DNA from: Burkholderiales bacterium
GTDB taxonomy: Bacteria > Pseudomonadota > Gammaproteobacteria > Burkholderiales > WYBJ01
Direction: 5' to 3'
Assembly (NCBI GenBank): GCA_022841915.1
Contig: JALHQN010000011.1
Span: 1-64,000, forward strand
DNA length: 64,000 nt
The position numbers and the translations under genes were made by a program. Positions within the stretch are counted from its first letter, which is position 1. Every line of letters begins with the position of its first letter. Positions 26,810 through 36,001 of the stretch are shown piece after piece. Under the pieces are notes generated by a model. The model was not told where the DNA came from and did not search any database. It saw only the letters and a list, made by a program, of their open reading frames with translations.

Positions 26810-27451
26810 ATGTCCGCGAGCCAGGGGGCACGCCGCACGACCGCGAACATCGACGCGGTCGTGTTCGATCTGGGCAAGGTCCTGCTGGACTGGAGTCCGG
26901 CCTACTACTTCGGCGCCCACTTTCCCGACGACGAGGCGGGGCTGGCGCACTTTCTGTCCGAAGTGATCACGCCCGATTGGATCACGCAGATGGATGCCGG
27001 CAAGTCATCCGCCGCCGCCATCGCGGAGCTGAGCGCGCGGCATCCCGAGCATGCGGCGTTGATCGCCCTATGGCCCGAAGGCTGGCCGCAGATGCTGCGC
27101 GGCGAGATTCGCGGCACAGTCGAGATCCTGGCGCGCTTGCGCGCCAAGGGCACGCGCCTGTACTCGATCACCAATTTCTCGACCGAGAACTATCCGATCG
27201 CGTGCGAGCGCTTCGACTTCCTCGGCTGGTTCGAGCACACCGTCGTCTCCGGCGAGGTCGGCCTGATCAAGCCCGACCGCAGAATCTTCGAACTGGCCAT
27301 CGAACGCTGTCGGCTCGATCCCGCCCGCTCGGTGTTCATCGACGACATGCCGGCCAACGTCGAGGCCGCGCGCGCATGCGGTTTTCATGTCGTGCATTTC
27401 ACCGCGCCCGAACCGCTGCGCGAGACGCTGACGGCCTTCGGTTTGCTGTAG
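26810..27451 (+). CDS. HAD-superfamily hydrolase, YihX-like
   Basis: A 213-residue haloacid-dehalogenase-fold phosphatase. Motif I is VFDLGKVLLDW, where the second Asp of DxD is replaced by Gly, as in the YihX-like HAD-IA3 group. Motif II is SITNFS, and motifs III/IV include GLIKPDRRIFELA and FIDDMPANVEAA. YihX-type enzymes hydrolyse sugar phosphates such as glucose-1-phosphate, but specificity here is unknown. The ATG at 26810 is chosen over an in-frame TTG three codons upstream. It lies just downstream of pepN. Confidence 0.88.
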   Translation: MSASQGARRTTANIDAVVFDLGKVLLDWSPAYYFGAHFPDDEAGLAHFLSEVITPDWITQMDAGKSSAAAIAELSARHPEHAALIALWPEGWPQMLRGEIRGTVEILARLRAKGTRLYSITNFSTENYPIACERFDFLGWFEHTVVSGEVGLIKPDRRIFELAIERCRLDPARSVFIDDMPANVEAARACGFHVVHFTAPEPLRETLTAFGLL

Positions 27452-27480
27452 CCGGGCGACGCAGGCCGCGCCCGCCGAGA

Positions 27481-28836
27481 CTACGACTTCACCGGCTCGC
27501 GCATCGTCACGAATTCCTCGGCCGCCGTCGGATGAATGCCGATGGTGGCATCGAACTGCCGCTTGGTCGCGCCGCAATTGAGCGCCACGGCGAACCCCTG
27601 CATGATTTCTCCCGCCTCGGCGCCGACCATGTGCACGCCGAGCACGCGATCGGTGGCCTTGTCGACGACGATCTTCATCAGCGTGCCCTCGTCGCGCTCG
27701 GACAGCCGATGCTTGAGCGCGGTGAAGTTGGTCTTGTAGATCTCGACCTCGGCATACTCGCGCCGCGCCTGGGCCTCGCTCAAGCCGACGGTGGCGACGT
27801 TCGGGTTGCTGAACACCGCCGTGGCGACATTGCGATAGTCGACGCTGCGCTTGCCGGCGCCGAACAGCCGATCGGCCACCACCATCCCCTCGGCCAGCGC
27901 CACGGGCGTCAACTGCACGCGATGGATCACGTCGCCGACGGCGTAGATCGAAGGCACGTTGGTCTGGAAGTGCTCGTCCACGGGAATGGAGCCGTTCGCG
28001 GCCATGTGCACCCCGGCGTTCTCCAACCCCAGGCCTTGGGTATGCGGAGCGCGGCCGGTCGCATACATGACGACATCGGTTTCGACGATGTTGCCGTCGG
28101 AGAACGCGCAAGCGAGCCGGTCGCCGCGACGCTCGATCCTATCGATATGACTGCGCAGCGCGATGCGCACGCCCTTCTTCGTCATCTCGGTCGCGAGAAA
28201 CACGCCGAGATCTTCGTCGAACACCTTCAGCAGACAGTCGCCGCGATAGCTCAGCGTCGTCTCGACCCCGAGCCCGTTGAAGATGGAGGCGAACTCCACC
28301 GCGATATAGCCACCGCCGACGACGATGGCGCTCTTGGGCAGCGTGGGCAGGTGAAAGGCCTCGTTGGAGGTGATGGCGAGTTCCTTGCCCGGGATCTCGG
28401 GCACGAACGGCCACCCGCCGGTGGCGACGAGGATGTGCTGCGCCGTGATGCGCTTGCCGTCGCACTCGACAGTATGGGCATCCACGACGTGCGCGCGCGC
28501 ACGCATCACCGTCACGCCCGCGTTGGCGAGCAGGCGCTCGTAGATGCCGTTCAGGCGCAGGATCTCCTTGTCCTTGTTGGCGATCAGCGTCGGCCAGTCG
28601 AAGCTCTGCACGGGGCGCTGCCAGCCGAAGCCGACCGCATCCTCGAAATCCTCGCCGTAATGCCCGGCATAGGCGAGCAGCTTCTTCGGTATGCAACCTG
28701 CATTGACGCAGGTGCCGCCCATGTAACGCTCCTCGGCCACCGCCACGCGCGCCCCCATCCCGGCCGCCATGCGGCTTGCGCGCACCCCGCCCGACCCGGC
28801 GCCGATGGTGAATAGATCGTAGTCGTAACCGCTCAT
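27481..28836 (-). CDS. gor: Glutathione-disulfide reductase
   Basis: An NADPH-dependent flavoprotein that reduces glutathione disulfide, 451 residues. FAD fold [19 protein letters not shown] near the N-terminus; redox-active disulfide in [18 protein letters not shown] fold [18 protein letters not shown]; second FAD segment [13 protein letters not shown]-terminal catalytic His in [16 protein letters not shown]. The disulfide motif has Asn-Ala between the cysteines and GCIPKK after, within the normal range for bacterial Gor and trypanothione-type enzymes. It is the last gene of an apparent three-gene unit, following the thioesterase gene by 4 bp. Confidence 0.92.
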   Translation of the reverse strand: MSGYDYDLFTIGAGSGGVRASRMAAGMGARVAVAEERYMGGTCVNAGCIPKKLLAYAGHYGEDFEDAVGFGWQRPVQSFDWPTLIANKDKEILRLNGIYERLLANAGVTVMRARAHVVDAHTVECDGKRITAQHILVATGGWPFVPEIPGKELAITSNEAFHLPTLPKSAIVVGGGYIAVEFASIFNGLGVETTLSYRGDCLLKVFDEDLGVFLATEMTKKGVRIALRSHIDRIERRGDRLACAFSDGNIVETDVVMYATGRAPHTQGLGLENAGVHMAANGSIPVDEHFQTNVPSIYAVGDVIHRVQLTPVALAEGMVVADRLFGAGKRSVDYRNVATAVFSNPNVATVGLSEAQARREYAEVEIYKTNFTALKHRLSERDEGTLMKIVVDKATDRVLGVHMVGAEAGEIMQGFAVALNCGATKRQFDATIGIHPTAAEEFVTMREPVKS

Positions 28837-28840
28837 GGCT

Positions 28841-29254
28841 TCAGTCCTTGCGAGGTTGCAGCTTGGCTTGCACGCGTTCGTCGAAACGCGCCACGTTGAC
28901 GACCACACGCACATGCGTGCCGTCGCCGATCAGTTCATGGTCGTCCCAGGCTTCTAGCTTGAAGTGCAGCTTGCGGCCTTCGACGGCGATGACTTCGGCG
29001 CGGGCGCGCGCCTGCATGCCGACCGGCGTGGCCGCGATGTGGCGCACGTCGAGATGCGTGCCGAGGCTCTGATGCCCCGGCGGCAGAAAGCGCTCGGCCG
29101 CATCGAGCGCCGCCGCCTCCATCAGATTGACCATCACCGGCGTCGCCAGGACAGGCACCTTGCCGCTGCCGACATGCGGGGCGGTGTGCTGCTCGCCGAC
29201 GACGATCTGCGCCGTCCCCTGCACGCCCAGCGCAATACATTCTTCGAGGTTCAT
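28841..29254 (-). CDS. FlK-like thioesterase (hotdog fold)
   Basis: A 137-residue hotdog-fold protein resembling fluoroacetyl-CoA thioesterase FlK and its general acyl-CoA relatives. The catalytic set is visible as Thr in [16 protein letters not shown], Glu in the same segment, and His in [15 protein letters not shown]. The latter half carries the family pattern of a substrate-binding strand followed by a VVNVARF-type C-terminal strand. The ATG at 29254 overlaps the stop of the ROK kinase gene (ATGA) and the gene ends 4 bp before gor. A housekeeping thioesterase role is likely; true fluoroacetate resistance cannot be inferred. Confidence 0.85.
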   Translation of the reverse strand: MNLEECIALGVQGTAQIVVGEQHTAPHVGSGKVPVLATPVMVNLMEAAALDAAERFLPPGHQSLGTHLDVRHIAATPVGMQARARAEVIAVEGRKLHFKLEAWDDHELIGDGTHVRVVVNVARFDERVQAKLQPRKD

Positions 29255-30189
29255 CGTGGTGTCTTTTCTTGTTCGTTCACAGGCCATAGCCAGGCCGCCC
29301 CGCGGACACCGCTCGAATCGCCATGCCGATTGCGCACCAGCCGAGTGCGGATTTCGTCGGAGAAAACGTGCGGCGCCCACAGTTGCGGCACCCGCCTATA
29401 CAGCCGCTCGATGTTCGACAATCCGCCGCCCAACACGATGACATCCGGATCGACGATATTGATCACGACGGCCAGCGCACGCGCCAGCCGCTGCTCGTAG
29501 CGCGCCAGGGCCGCCTCGCACTCGGCGTCGGCTTCCTGCGCCCCGGCGACGATCCGCCGCGCATCCAGAGGCCGCCCCGTCACCCGCTCGAAATCGCCCG
29601 CGAGCCCAGGCCCGGAAAGATACGTCTCGATGCAGCCGCTGCGACCACAATAACACGGCGGCCCGGGCAATTCGTCGGCAGTCAGCACCGGCAAGCGATT
29701 GTGCCCCCACTCGCCGGCAATGGCATTGGCGCCGACCAGCAGCCGCCCGTCGACGACGAGCCCACCGCCCACCCCCGTGCCGAGGATCACGCCGAAACCC
29801 ACCGAGGCCCCAGCGGCAGCACCATCGACCGCTTCCGACAACACGAAGCAGTTCGCGTCGTTCGCGATGCGAATCGGTCGCCCCAGCCGGCGGGCCAGAT
29901 CCTCGCTCAGCGCATGACCGTTGAGGCAAGTCGAGTTCGCGTTCTTGATCCGCCCCGTCGCGAGCGACACCGCCCCCGGCGTGCCGAGACCCACGCTGAC
30001 CGCAACCCCGAGCGTGCGCTCGGCCAGCGCCACCAGCGCGGTAATCGCGGCCAGCGTCGCCTCGTAGTCGCCCTGGGGCGTGTCGACGCGATGGCGGAAG
30101 CGCTCGACGCCGTCGTCGTCTAGGACGACGATCTCGATCTTGGTGCCGCCGAGGTCGATGCCTGCTCGATACGTCGGTTTGTTCACCAT
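29251..30189 (-). CDS. ROK-family sugar kinase
   Basis: An ATP-dependent sugar kinase of the ROK family, 312 residues, similar to fructokinase, glucokinase or N-acetylglucosamine kinase. The phosphate-binding motif GIDLGGTKIEIVVLD is at the N-terminus, ANDANCFVLSEA contains the catalytic Asp, and the zinc-binding block EWGHN...CYCGRSGCIETYLSGPG is intact. There is no N-terminal helix-turn-helix, so it is a kinase rather than a repressor. The ATG at 30189 is the start; an upstream ATG 36 bp earlier adds nothing conserved. It heads the unit with the thioesterase and gor. Sugar specificity cannot be read by eye. Confidence 0.9.
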   Translation of the reverse strand: MVNKPTYRAGIDLGGTKIEIVVLDDDGVERFRHRVDTPQGDYEATLAAITALVALAERTLGVAVSVGLGTPGAVSLATGRIKNANSTCLNGHALSEDLARRLGRPIRIANDANCFVLSEAVDGAAAGASVGFGVILGTGVGGGLVVDGRLLVGANAIAGEWGHNRLPVLTADELPGPPCYCGRSGCIETYLSGPGLAGDFERVTGRPLDARRIVAGAQEADAECEAALARYEQRLARALAVVINIVDPDVIVLGGGLSNIERLYRRVPQLWAPHVFSDEIRTRLVRNRHGDSSGVRGAAWLWPVNEQEKTPR

Positions 30190-30908
30190 CAAAGTCTTCC
30201 TGACCGCAAGCGGCGATCGGGGCAAGGCGCTAACGGCAATCCCTCATGCACGAGCCGCAAGACCACCGCATGGCGCAGCACGGCCATTCGGCTCGTGAGC
30301 CTCGCGGCTCGGGACGCTTGAATGCGGGCTTGCCCTGTTACTCGCGATGCTGAGTATTTTTGCTCAGTGCGCTGAGCAAAACAACGCGACGGCACGCGGA
30401 CAATCGAATTGTCCCTTATCAGCCATGCGCCACCTTGTCGGTTTTACGAACCCATTAGAGCACGCTGCTGAGTTACTGTCCGAGCCTTGTGAGATCGAAG
30501 CGAGACACAATCCCGTCGATCTCGAGGCGGCAACACTCCGATGCAATCAGCGCCCTGGCGGACAACCGCACGCACCATCGTCCCCGCAGGGCACTGGTGA
30601 GTAGTGAGAGGGCAACTGGTCCACGGATGCCCAACGAGTAAGCCCTTCAGCAACTCGCGACACCGATCCGTCTCGACCTCGATCGAAAGCCGCCTCCCGC
30701 CCGAGGCGCATCGCCCACGCGCATCTACGCCCCCACCCTCGCTGCCACACCACCCCGCCCGCCCCCCGCGATTTCGGCATAATGGAGCCACCCACGGCGC
30801 CGCGCGAGCACGACCGCGCCCACGACAGAGCGCCCCGGGAGGAGACCACGGCCATGCGCCGTGACGGACGACCGCACCAACGCACGATCGGATCACGGAG
30901 ACTCGCAG
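30190..30908. other. 719-bp divergent intergenic region, no gene recognised
   Basis: Separates the ROK kinase (minus) from the flavin monooxygenase (plus). Open frames on both strands are low-complexity readings. It contains one perfect 24-bp palindrome (30358-30381), reported separately. A CATAAT-like -10 element occurs near 30779, about 130 bp upstream of the monooxygenase start, without a recognisable -35. Confidence 0.4.
30358..30381. promoter_or_regulatory. Perfect 24-bp palindrome upstream of the ROK kinase
   Basis: TTTTGCTCAG and CTGAGCAAAA form perfect 10-bp arms around TGCG, about 170 bp upstream of the ROK start. T-runs precede and A-runs follow the stem on both strands, so it does not have intrinsic-terminator polarity. 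An operator for a dimeric repressor is more likely. Confidence 0.45.
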
Positions 30909-32684
30909 ATGAACGCAACGCCCGCAGCAGCGCTCGACGAAGTATCGCGCAGCCACGAGACGGCCCTGGTGGACCACTGGCTGCAAACCTTCGAAGCAGC
31001 GTTGGGCCGTGGCGATTCGAAGGCGCTCGCGGCCTTGTTCGCCCCGGACAGCCATTGGCGCGATCTGGTCGCGTTCACTTGGTCGCTCACCCCGCACCGC
31101 GGCGCGGAGCCGATCGCCGCCGCGCTGGTGCAGACTCAGGTCGCCACGCAAGCCCGCGCGTTCGCACGCCCCGAGCGACGCGCGCCGCCGCGCCGTGTGC
31201 GTCGTCTGGGCTTGGACGTGATCGAAGCGATCTTCGAGTTCGAGACCGGCGTCGGTCGCGCCAGCGGCGTGGTCAGGCTGTTGGCGGAGCAGCCGACGCA
31301 AGCCTGGGTATTGCTCACTTCGCTCGAAGAGCTGAACGGCTTCGAGGAGAAGGTCGATGCGCGGCGGCCCACCGGATCGGCGTACTCGCGCAACTTCGGC
31401 GGCGACAACTGGCTCGATCAGCGCAAGAAGCGCCAGGCCTATGCCGATCGCGATCCCGTGGTGCTCGTGATCGGTGCCGGTCAGGCCGGGCTCGGCATCG
31501 CCGCGCGTCTGGGGCAGATGGATGTCGACACGCTGGTGATCGAGAAGCACGAACGCATCGGCGACAACTGGCGCAAGCGCTATCACTCGCTCGCCCTGCA
31601 CAACCAGATCCAGGCGAACCACCTGCCCTATCTGCCGTTTCCGCCGACCTGGCCCAAGTACCTGCCCAAGGACATGCTCGCCACCTGGTTCGAGGCCTAC
31701 GCGGAGATGATGGAGATCAACGTGTGGACAGCCACGGAGTTCGTGCGCGGCAGCTACGACGCGGCCAAGCGCTGCTGGACGGTGCTCGTGCGGCGCGCGG
31801 ACGGCACCGAGCGTAGCTTGCACCCGCATCATGTGATCTTCGCCAACGGCGTGAGCGGCCTGCCGCGCATGCCCAAGCTGCCCGGTCTGGATGCGTTCAA
31901 GGGCGATGTCATGCACTCGCACAGCTTCACCACGGGTGCGCGCTGGCGCGGCAAGCGCGCCTTGGTGCTGGGCACCGGCAACAGCGGCCACGATGTCGCT
32001 CAGGATCTGCATAGCCACGGCGTCGAGACTACGATCATCCAGCGCGGTTCGACCACGGTGGTGTCGGTCGACCCGAGCGCCAAGCTCAACTACGCGCTCT
32101 ACGACGAGGGCTTGTCGCTGGAAGACACCGACCTCATCGCTTCATCGGGCACGTATCCGCTGCTGGTGCGCGGCTACCAGCTCGCGGTCGAGCGCATGGT
32201 CGAGCTGGACAAGGATCTGATCGCCGGCCTGAAGGCACGCGGCTTTCGCTACGACCTGGGCGACGACAATACCGGGCATCAGATGAAGTACCGGCGGCGC
32301 GGCGGCGGCTACTATCTCGACGTGGGCTGCTCCAAGCTCATCATCGATGGTGAAGTCGGCTTGCTGCAGTTCGATCGGATCGAGCGCTTCGTGCCCGAAG
32401 GCGCGCTGCTCAAGGACGGCACGCTGCTACCGGCCGATCTGATCGTGCTCGCCACGGGGTATCACACGCAGCAGACCTTGGTGCGTCACGTCCTCGGCGA
32501 CGAGATCGCGCAGCGGGTCGGCGAGATCTGGGGCATCGGCGACGACGGCGAGGTCGCCAACATGTGGAAGCGCACGGCGCAACCGGGCCTGTGGTTCATG
32601 GCCGGCAGCCTGGCGCAGTGCCGGATCTATTCCAAGCATCTGGCGTTGCAGATCCGGGCGATTGAGTCTGGTCTGATCGCTTAG
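30909..32684 (+). CDS. Flavin-containing monooxygenase with SnoaL-like N-terminal domain
   Basis: A 591-residue NADPH- and FAD-dependent monooxygenase. The first about 150 residues resemble a SnoaL/NTF2-like small domain (HWLQTFEAALGRGDSKALAA, FAPDSHWRD). The FMO core follows: FAD fold VLVIGAGQAGLGIAARL near residue 185, then EKHERIGDNWRKRYHSL, the FMO fingerprint around FKGDVMHSHSF, and the NADPH fold VLGTGNSGHDVAQDL near 353. The C-terminal region has the ATGYHTQ motif common to FMO and Baeyer-Villiger relatives. The substrate is unknown; plant YUCCA-like and bacterial homologues share this layout. The ATG at 30909 follows a GGAG. It is a stand-alone gene. Confidence 0.88.
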   Translation: MNATPAAALDEVSRSHETALVDHWLQTFEAALGRGDSKALAALFAPDSHWRDLVAFTWSLTPHRGAEPIAAALVQTQVATQARAFARPERRAPPRRVRRLGLDVIEAIFEFETGVGRASGVVRLLAEQPTQAWVLLTSLEELNGFEEKVDARRPTGSAYSRNFGGDNWLDQRKKRQAYADRDPVVLVIGAGQAGLGIAARLGQMDVDTLVIEKHERIGDNWRKRYHSLALHNQIQANHLPYLPFPPTWPKYLPKDMLATWFEAYAEMMEINVWTATEFVRGSYDAAKRCWTVLVRRADGTERSLHPHHVIFANGVSGLPRMPKLPGLDAFKGDVMHSHSFTTGARWRGKRALVLGTGNSGHDVAQDLHSHGVETTIIQRGSTTVVSVDPSAKLNYALYDEGLSLEDTDLIASSGTYPLLVRGYQLAVERMVELDKDLIAGLKARGFRYDLGDDNTGHQMKYRRRGGGYYLDVGCSKLIIDGEVGLLQFDRIERFVPEGALLKDGTLLPADLIVLATGYHTQQTLVRHVLGDEIAQRVGEIWGIGDDGEVANMWKRTAQPGLWFMAGSLAQCRIYSKHLALQIRAIESGLIA

Positions 32685-33019
32685 CAGCGGCCGCGGCGCC
32701 CGTGCTCGTGCTGCCCCGCGTAGCCCGAGCAGGCTCGTAACGACGCAGCACGAGGGTCATGTCATTTCGGGGGTCTTGCGCAGCGCTGTCGGTGGTCGGG
32801 CCTTACACATGCCCTAGGGGGTCAAGTCTTGCAATCAAGCAATCGATGCATGATTGCAAGACCTGACCCCGACTGACCGATTACCTGCGACCGAGTAATC
32901 CGCGACGGCCTCGCCGTCGGCGTGCGCCGCCGACTCGCTCGCACCCTCTCGGCGAGCGCATAATTCACGCCTCGAAAGCAGGCATGTCGGCCTGCCCAAC
33001 GGATCATGGAAGGCACATC
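32685..33019. other. 335-bp intergenic region with a REP-like hairpin
   Basis: No gene here. It separates the monooxygenase from the zinc peptidase gene, both on the plus strand. It holds the REP-like inverted repeat at 32817-32870 and, near 32958, a CATAAT -10-like element about 60 bp upstream of the peptidase ATG. Confidence 0.4.
32817..32870. repeat. REP-like inverted repeat
   Basis: Two 20-bp arms, GGGGTCAAGTCTTGCAATCA (32817-32836) and TGATTGCAAGACCTGACCCC (32851-32870), complement each other at 19 of 20 positions around a 14-base loop. The GGGGTCAGGTCTTGCA-type arm is of the kind seen in REP elements mobilised by RAYT (Y1 transposase) genes in proteobacteria. Only one copy occurs in this window and no transposase is adjacent. 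Confidence 0.7.
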
Positions 33020-33871
<852 letters not shown>

Positions 33872-33993
33872 GCACCGGCACGGTGACATCGCCGCGGCGC
33901 GCGCAGAGCGCAGCCGCGGCGCCCCGACCGCAACGAGGGTGACCTCCCGCCTCCGAGGCCAGCACTGAGCGCCTGCATCGACCTTTCCGCGAC

Positions 33994-35841
33994 ATGAGCA
34001 CTCCGAGCCAGCGCATCGAGCCCGCGCGCGTCGCATTCGACACCCGAGGCACGCCTTACGCCGAGAACTTCGGCGACATCTACCACTCGAGCGACGGCGG
34101 GCCGGCGCAGGCTCGGCATGTATTCGTCGCCGGCAACGATCTGCCGTTGCGCTGGCGCCGCCGCGATCGCTTCGCCATTCTCGAAACCGGCTTCGGCCTC
34201 GGCCTGAATTTTCTGTGCACGGCCGCCGCCTTTCTCGAAGACAGCGAACGCCCGGGTCGACTCGACTACGTGGCGGTCGAGAAACACCCGCCCTGCCTGC
34301 GCGATCTGACGCGCGCCCACGCGCACTGGCCCGAGACCGCCCCCATCGCCGACGAACTCCAGCGTCGATGGCCGCCGCTGGTCGGCGGCTTTCACCGCAT
34401 GGAACTCGCGGGCGGACGCATCGCCCTCACCCTGCTGTTCGGCGAGGTGGCCCCCATGCTGGCCGAACTGGATCCGGGCCGCTTCGATGCGATCTACCTG
34501 GACGGGTTCGCGCCCGAGAAGAATCCGCAGATGTGGTCCGAGGCGGTGTTCGAACAGATCGCGCGCTTGAGCCGCCCCGGCACGACGGCGGCCACGTGGT
34601 CGGTCGCCGCGCGCGTGCGCGCCGGCCTGCAACACGCCGGCTTCGGCATCGAAAGGCGCGCGGGCTTCGCCCGCAAGCGCGAGATGCTTAGCGCGCGACG
34701 CCCGTCCGAAGACACGACGGGCCCGAATCACGGCGAGCGTCGTGCGGTGATCGTCGGCGCCGGCATCGCCGGTTGCTGGACGGCGTACACGCTCGCGCGC
34801 CGCGGCTGGACCATCGATCTGGTCGAGCGTCATGCCGCGCCGGCCCAGGAAGCCTCCGGCAATCCGGTCGGCGCCCTGCTGCCCGCGATCAACCTTGCCG
34901 ACAACGAGAATGCGCGGCTCGCACGCGCGGCCTTCCTGCATGCGTCACGCAAACTCGCGCTGGATTTCCCCGCCGACGACGTCTTCGGGCCCGTCGGGCT
35001 GCTGCAATTGGCGATGAGGCCGGAGCAAGCGCAGCGCATGGCTCGCATCGTCACCACGCATGGCTTTCCCCCCGAGTACGTCGCCTGGGTCGAGCACGCG
35101 CAGGCGCAGCGCCTGGCCGGCCACCCGGTTTGTGGCCCCGGATGGTGGATACCGGCAGGCGGCTGGGTTCAGCCTCAGCGGCTGTGCGCAGCGCTGCTCG
35201 ATGCGGACCGGTCGCGCTTGCGGACGCACTACGGCGTCCACGTTCAGCGCATCGCTCGCGCCGGCGATCAATGGCAGGCGATCGATGGCGCAGGCCGCCT
35301 GATCGCCGCAGCGCCGACGCTCGTCGTGGCCAACGCTTATGGGGCCGCGGGCCTGGGCCTGAGCGGCCTGCCGCGGCTCATCAGCGTGCGCGGTCAGGTC
35401 AGTTTTCTGCCTTCCGAGACCTGTGCCCGCCTGCAGACTGTGGTCTGCGGCGACGGCTACATCGCGCCACTGCCGGGCGGAGGCGCCTGTGTGGGATCGA
35501 CCTTCGAGCCCGGCAGTCAGGCGCTCGAATTGCGTGCCGAGGACCATCTGCAGAATTTGGCCCGAGCTGCGCGCATGCTGCCGGGATACGGCGCGGGTGC
35601 TCAACCCTTGTCCTTGAACGGCCGCGCTGCGTTACGCACTGCCACAGCCGATCGCCTGCCCGCGTGCGGCGAACTCGACGAAGGATTGCATCTGTTCGCC
35701 GGTTTGGGTGCGCGAGGATTGATCTGGGCACCCCTGTGCTCGGAAGTGCTGGCCTCGCGCCTGAACGCCGATCCCAATCCGGTGGAGAGGAGCCTGATCG
35801 CTGCAATCCACCCCGGCAGGGATGCGCAACCGGCGGATTAG
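33994..35841 (+). CDS. mnmC: Bifunctional tRNA mnm5s2U methyltransferase / FAD oxidoreductase
   Basis: Catalyses the last two steps of mnm5s2U34 formation in tRNA: oxidative removal of the carboxymethyl group, then methylation of the amine. In the 615-residue protein the methyltransferase half (about 1-240) has ILETGFGLGLNFLCTAAAF for SAM binding and IYLDGFAPEKNPQMWS, typical of MnmD. The oxidase half starts with VIVGAGIAGCWTAYTLARRGW near residue 250 and carries SGNPVGALLPAI and the C-terminal GLGARGLIWAP. The ATG at 33994 has no strong ribosome site but matches the family start. The gene stands alone, as usual in proteobacteria. Confidence 0.95.
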   Translation: MSTPSQRIEPARVAFDTRGTPYAENFGDIYHSSDGGPAQARHVFVAGNDLPLRWRRRDRFAILETGFGLGLNFLCTAAAFLEDSERPGRLDYVAVEKHPPCLRDLTRAHAHWPETAPIADELQRRWPPLVGGFHRMELAGGRIALTLLFGEVAPMLAELDPGRFDAIYLDGFAPEKNPQMWSEAVFEQIARLSRPGTTAATWSVAARVRAGLQHAGFGIERRAGFARKREMLSARRPSEDTTGPNHGERRAVIVGAGIAGCWTAYTLARRGWTIDLVERHAAPAQEASGNPVGALLPAINLADNENARLARAAFLHASRKLALDFPADDVFGPVGLLQLAMRPEQAQRMARIVTTHGFPPEYVAWVEHAQAQRLAGHPVCGPGWWIPAGGWVQPQRLCAALLDADRSRLRTHYGVHVQRIARAGDQWQAIDGAGRLIAAAPTLVVANAYGAAGLGLSGLPRLISVRGQVSFLPSETCARLQTVVCGDGYIAPLPGGGACVGSTFEPGSQALELRAEDHLQNLARAARMLPGYGAGAQPLSLNGRAALRTATADRLPACGELDEGLHLFAGLGARGLIWAPLCSEVLASRLNADPNPVERSLIAAIHPGRDAQPAD

Positions 35842-35876
35842 GCAAGGATTACTTCTTCTGTCGTAACTATCGACGC

Positions 35877-35895
35877 GGACCGCGCACCGCGGTCC
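35877..35895 (+). terminator. Hairpin after mnmC
   Basis: GGACCGCG and CGCGGTCC form a perfect 8-bp GC stem with a CAC loop, 36 bp after the mnmC stop. There is no T-run, so it is at best a non-canonical terminator or 3'-end stabiliser. Confidence 0.4.
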
Positions 35896-36001
35896 ACCGC
35901 CTTAGGCACGGCCGTTGCAAGCCGAGCTTCATTCCTTACCACCGTACGCACATGAAGCGAGCGAGCGCCCAGCTCTCGATGGACGAGAGCCACGCGACCA
36001 G

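Noticed and set aside
30604-30864. An 86-residue open frame in the 719-bp gap
   Set aside because: Low-complexity Arg/Pro/His-rich sequence with no start signal.
30861-30908. An upstream start for the flavin monooxygenase at 30861
   Set aside because: The extra 16 residues are unlike the family, and the ATG at 30909 has a GGAG upstream.
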